From positions 1 to 45,776 of the forward strand of contig JAUVJB010000001.1 of NCBI GenBank assembly GCA_030592465.1: 45,776 bases of DNA. The letters run 5' to 3'. Positions 43,601 through 45,776 of this stretch are shown piece after piece. Numbering within the stretch: the stretch's first letter is position 1; each line of letters opens with the position of its first letter. Position numbers and translations under genes: made by a program. The notes beneath the pieces are model-generated. The model was not told the DNA's origin and did no database searches. It saw only the letters and a program-made list of their open reading frames with translations. The stretch comes from Bacteroidota bacterium. GTDB lineage: Bacteria > Bacteroidota > Bacteroidia > Bacteroidales > B39-G9.

Positions 43601-45292
43601 ATTTGGCTCAGATGTATATACTTTAAAATTATATCTTGAACCCTGAGCAAGGAATTTATAAGCCCCAATTTTTATTGAAATCGTACTATCAACCAATAAA
43701 GTATCATTCCAGTTAACCGGAGTTTGTGCAGTTTCATTTACCGACCAATTTATTGTTGTTGAAAATAAAGTATCAACGCCTTGATTTATTAATGTAACAT
43801 ATACATCTAAGCTATCATTAGCTAAAACTGGCACAAAATTTATTAAAGAATCAACAGACACAATGCCTGCATCACCATAAACATCGGGCATAACAAATTC
43901 ATCAGCACCAATACATGGGAAATCTGCTCTGGCATCTCCATCAATATCATGTGGAACAGACAAGGCTGCTATTGAATCTCCGCCACCTATTAAATTTTGA
44001 TTATAGGTGTGTAAATCGCTTGAAGAATGAAACATAGGGTCTTCAGAAATTGAATTCAGGTCTTTATTTACAGCAGATTGCCAATCGGCTAATGTAGTTT
44101 TATTTACATGACTGCCGCCTGATGTTGTGTACCTTCCTGTAATATTTGCATAAATGTTATTATTGTCAGAATAAAATCCATATACATGATACTGGTGATA
44201 ATAAATACCGTATCCGTTTTCTGCAATTAAATTATTGTTTTTTAAATATAAATACTTACTATCCTGATATGACGTACTGCTTGCATAAAAAGCATAACCA
44301 TTGCCTGTAACTTTTACATTATTATGATAGTATTTAGCATATCTTGCATATTTATTATATAAACCAAATGTTTTTACATTAATAAAATTATTTGCTATTA
44401 AAGCATATCCATAATAAGTACTTCTGTTACTTCCATAATTATTTATAGCGAGATAATAATCACCTTCAATTATATTATTTATAACCTTCATGCTATCTAA
44501 GCAATAATATAAATATATTGCATATATACTTTCATAATTATCAGGATTATAAAAATGATTTCCGGTAATCAGGGGATAATGATTTCTATTTACATGTAAA
44601 CTTCGATAATATTGTTTTATAAATTGGTTGTTTTCAAAAATATTACCTGAGCCATTATTTATATAAACCCCACAACTTCCTTCTTCGATAATATTATTCT
44701 CAAATTTATTATGATTATATGATGTTGAATTAATATCAAAATAAATAACTGCATATAAATAATCAGTATTATCAATAGTTTTTATATCAATTCCTTTTAT
44801 ATGATTACTTGAAAAAGTAATATATGAAGAGTTATTTTTAAAGTAAACTGCACGTGCATATTCACCTGAATCTACTTCGATAGTCAGATTTTTAATTTGC
44901 AAATAACTTGCATTATCAAGAGTAATAACAGCACTATTCTGAGCATTCAAATTCTCTCCATGAATTACAACATCAGCATTGTTTCCCGATTCAGATTGAA
45001 AAACAACTAATGCAGTATCACTTGCTCCAAAAATTTTTCCAATATTTATTGTTTCGTTATAAAAACCATCAGCAATATTAAATATTACCGTATCGGAAAT
45101 TCCCATTCCATTTGGAGTTATGCCATCATTTCTGATACCATACATTAAATCACTAACAGCATTTGAAAAATCCTGATAGTTATTGACACTTGCCGGTAAT
45201 TCCGGGTTAATTGTGTATTCCCCATTTAATTGGGCAAAAATCATTTTTGGTAAAAAACAGATTAAAAATAAAAGTGGTAAAAAAGTTTTCAT
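37691..45292 (-). CDS. Giant T9SS-secreted beta-helix/PKD surface protein (2533 aa)
   Basis: After the signal peptide (MKTFLPLLFLICFLPKMIFA-Q) come four modules, starting at about residues 22, 584, 1127 and 1714. Each opens with GxYTIGGTEPDFxxF and (V/F)IFNIxDGxYNExI, runs through a right-handed beta-helix with N-rich ladders (NNxFxN, NGIYV), and closes with DIDGDxRxxxxPDIGADEF. The first three modules are linked by CARDB-like domains (DAGIVSVDSLINF; INWSVNETAQTPVNWN). Residues about 2140-2447 hold a small Ig-like domain and three PKD domains (YYWNFGDENISYDVNPVHKY; WYFGDGQ; WDFGDGQ). The last 85 residues are a type A sorting domain (INVFPNPSNGFFNVELSISK to RIIKQ). It is a secreted adhesin or carbohydrate-active protein; no catalytic motif was found. 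Confidence 0.9.
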   Translation of the reverse strand: MKTFLPLLFLICFLPKMIFAQLNGEYTINPELPASVNNYQDFSNAVSDLMYGIRNDGITPNGMGISDTVIFNIADGFYNETINIGKIFGASDTALVVFQSESGNNADVVIHGENLNAQNSAVITLDNASYLQIKNLTIEVDSGEYARAVYFKNNSSYITFSSNHIKGIDIKTIDNTDYLYAVIYFDINSTSYNHNKFENNIIEEGSCGVYINNGSGNIFENNQFIKQYYRSLHVNRNHYPLITGNHFYNPDNYESIYAIYLYYCLDSMKVINNIIEGDYYLAINNYGSNRSTYYGYALIANNFINVKTFGLYNKYARYAKYYHNNVKVTGNGYAFYASSTSYQDSKYLYLKNNNLIAENGYGIYYHQYHVYGFYSDNNNIYANITGRYTTSGGSHVNKTTLADWQSAVNKDLNSISEDPMFHSSSDLHTYNQNLIGGGDSIAALSVPHDIDGDARADFPCIGADEFVMPDVYGDAGIVSVDSLINFVPVLANDSLDVYVTLINQGVDTLFSTTINWSVNETAQTPVNWNDTLLVDSTISIKIGAYKFLAQGSRYNFKVYTSEPNGGVDIYAANDTVNYDFYTALDGNYTIGGTEPDFETFSNTVEIMNNYGISNNVIFNIRDGVYNERVIINEIQGADETKTITFQSESGDSSSVVLQYGISNNSVLYLNGADFVTIKQLSIIQTSSGQAIAIKNGANNNQVLNCFLQGYQTTNESEKYAVIYSASSVDALDINNVFKNNYVLYGNLGIFYYGYNASNIEPGTIVENNIFKDQTFRAIQLRYQDAPVISSNTIQTDVGKTTNLGIYALNCDNGLRIINNNVKARYMGIDVNACDGTSDNYGLVAGNIVYVEGSHTTNFGIYIGNSNYQWTINNTSVNNGIGYSYCLAGTSLNIKLKNNILIAPNGYGIYFDYYSGSRIVLSDYNNIVAETTGRRRTGSSSYVNYSTLSNWQSYGFDSHSFSENVNFISETDLHLTEYNKILDRTGDTVTYTELSYDIDGDVRNMEHPDIGGDEFFAPEGIDAAITSIYTTESAPYFAGDYNIYTTIKNLCIDTLFNADICWTVNGVAQTTYNFVGALEITRDSVINPGTINIEAGEVYDIKVWSSMPNGANDCINSNDTLQVSLYGVLEGGTYTIGGTEPDFENFTELADYFNLGGVYESNTFNFLIRDGIYNEQIIIDSIPGADSSSLFTFISESQDSSLVILAYASNSSDSNYVMFLNEIGNIEFNQITFKATGNYQRVISMYDTYGIKFNNCVFEGQKYATETDYELILANIDSDLNNWEFNNNLFSGGNYGIIYSGDEIFNNKGLIINNNVFRENNSGLHISNMDSLTIEANQINSLENGIYVDNCLYSEIISNEISGVDNGIIIETSDTFNILNNNVNSKILGVDINNINSEFNIRNNRILTSGNEVDEVYGIRFNNTLCTLENKGIVANNFITMQGGFETSGIKVENSSYIAFYYNSVNISNSNEVSKAINLMSSCNNTTLINNIFANYSNAYALFSDVIVSELVDTSDCNDLYSSGDFICNINGYNINTIENYRIVCPGIDSNSVQANPYYTSITNLTPNNSLLNNTGCPVALITDDINGYERDAVNPDMGAIIFSVRNIDAGIIEIFTDSDLLCNGNYNFYAIISNFGTEILTSDVVNWSVNDTLKTAVNWSGELQINKTDTVFLGDYDITSEQLLTLKAWTTFPNNTTDENTSNDLFEKDFEKGISGEYSIGKSINNDFNSFNEAVNFLTNSPRICSAVVFNVEEGTYNESFEIPEIFGVSSENTITFRSVSENNNPVIFTDEYAEYLVSLNGADNIIFDNITFEIYDNSDYGILFKNGACNNTITNCKFIAPIENGYCIYSEYNSNEENDDYNIISNNIFENGDYGIYWEGDNDLNKYDKNIEITGNIFTEQYYIGIEAYYVDGITINNNRITNNSNSYDYYNAIYLDFDNYINNRFEISNNLIDLYNGEIAIYVAYSYTNEGIPSIISNNSISFTSSYSSFIGIYADELNNLHVLNNSVNLYGGASDSKSFYTDDCYGLVVLNNIFSNNAGGYSIYGYCGSNSYQSDYNILNTTGSYLARWNGTYIADLTTLQSNYSQDYNSLNIDPVFYSDDDLRTCNYLLDGTALPTDYVTTDINGNLRDINSPDIGAYEFISVENFDLGEDISICGNDIFILDAGQSDGTYIWSTGDTTRTIPVTVAGTYSVQISSNCGIVSDTIIVTKNTSTAYAEFDYSFDDFKISFTNQSTDASSYYWNFGDENISYDVNPVHKYDSAGTYNVSLIAYHECNNDTIFKQIKVCRNAIAGYTYSIDGGELAFTNTSQFAVSYIWYFGDGQTIEDENPTHIYTENGMYSVSLVAYNICSRDSVTMNINVIACEAVNAIYSFSISEKTVSFSNYSTGAIDIKWDFGDGQISEELNPVHTYDNEGTYPVQLIASNDCNSDTLLINVPVYLTDVSDIESVETINVFPNPSNGFFNVELSISKYSDITISIFDVVGNNLIMKKFKNVKYLHENIDISNYPAGIYYLKVMSGNNQKVNRIIKQ

Positions 45293-45357
45293 AATGTTTA
45301 AATTTTAGTTTATATTTTTTTTTTATTTTTTGTATGCACAATAATTAATTTCTTGGA

Positions 45358-45365
45358 CAAATATA
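45358..45365 (-). promoter_or_regulatory. Putative -7 box (TATATTTG) for the giant gene
   Basis: On the minus strand, TATATTTG matches TAnnTTTG 65 bp before the start codon. No clear -33 box. Confidence 0.45.
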
Positions 45366-45700
45366 TATGGACAATCTTGTTTTATAAAAAAAACAGGTAA
45401 GACAAATAGTAGGACATTGTTTTTTAATTATCAAACACACAGTTTATCTTTTTGATTAATTGGCAGTTACATTAACCCAACTTGTAAATCAAAAGCTATA
45501 ACCTAAATTGAGCGATTGTGTTGCAAGTTGATACGTTTTGATTTTTTATTATTGGGAGACAACTTTTGTTTTTCTGACAAAAGGTCTGTATTTAAAATTA
45601 AGTGCATCAAATATTTTTCTTTGGTCAGTATTTGGTACGGTGCATATTTACATAAATTAATTCATTTATTGTTATTCGTCATAAGCATCCCGAATATATA

Positions 45701-45725
45701 TGGATTAAGTTACAAACTTAATCCA
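45701..45725. repeat. Perfect hairpin with TTTGTAA centre (right end)
   Basis: Arms TGGATTAAGTT and AACTTAATCCA (11 bp, perfect) around ACA, the reverse-complement form of the 12269-12293 hairpin plan. It lies in the 484-bp gap 45293-45776. The rest of the gap holds the giant gene's promoter and, at 45489-45545 on the minus strand, a short frame (YQLATQSLNLGYSF) that looks like an outer-membrane barrel end but is closed by stops after about 18 codons. Confidence 0.7.
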
Positions 45726-45776
45726 GTACACGAATAAAGCGCGTTAACTTTATAAACTAATATCAATTTGATGATA

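Noticed and set aside
45489..45545. Minus-strand frame ending YQLATQSLNLGYSF, like the end of an outer-membrane barrel
   Set aside because: It is open for only about 18 codons before two stops. A possible gene remnant, but too short to call.
45516..45737. 73-codon open frame on the plus strand at the right edge
   Set aside because: Low-complexity content, no signal peptide or domain, and it overlaps the 45701-45725 hairpin repeat; it looks like chance.

Overview
The window comes from a low-GC member of the Bacteroidota. Three large secreted proteins end in type IX secretion (T9SS) type A sorting domains, most gene starts lack a Shine-Dalgarno sequence, and several genes carry a TAnnTTTG -7 promoter box. 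The core gene order purH-mreB-mreC-mreD-mrdA-rodA is also typical of the phylum. I cannot name a genus. No tRNA, rRNA, CRISPR array, transposase or phage gene was seen.

Layout. Positions 1-134 hold the 5' end of miaA (minus). Positions 135-2108 are repeat-rich, with a 27-copy decamer array, a 269-aa exported protein and a 41-aa lipoprotein. An O-antigen-ligase/TPR protein (minus) follows at 2199-4277. A SAM methyltransferase (4778) and a nitroreductase (5718) sit between dispersed repeats. Positions 6704-12176 are a likely five-gene envelope-signalling cluster: an Omp85-type outer-membrane protein, a YfiR-like protein, a small protein with five copies of a TonB-receptor-like motif, a second YfiR-like protein, and a HAMP-GAF-PAS membrane sensor with no output domain. 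Then come a LuxC-type acyl-CoA reductase (12501), a complete-looking MITE (13587-13883), a T9SS beta-propeller protein (14106), a DUF2807 lipoprotein (17218) and, convergently, an SBBP-repeat T9SS protein (17990-20905).

Positions 21345-32218 are housekeeping: gap, a 23S rRNA uracil methyltransferase, a Crp/Fnr regulator, purH and the rod-shape operon mreBCD-mrdA-rodA. Positions 32404-34081 encode a BlaI repressor and a BlaR1-like M56 peptidase fused to a TonB domain, behind two clear BlaI/MecI-type operator boxes. A TPR protein (34209) and a lysine-2,3-aminomutase-like radical SAM protein (35904) follow. The right end is one 2533-aa T9SS beta-helix/PKD protein on the minus strand.

The most interesting items are the 6704-12176 cluster and a dispersed repeat family carrying a variable decamer array between inverted ends (copies at about 181, 1439 and 13587). 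The intergenic DNA is unusually rich in several other small repeat families.
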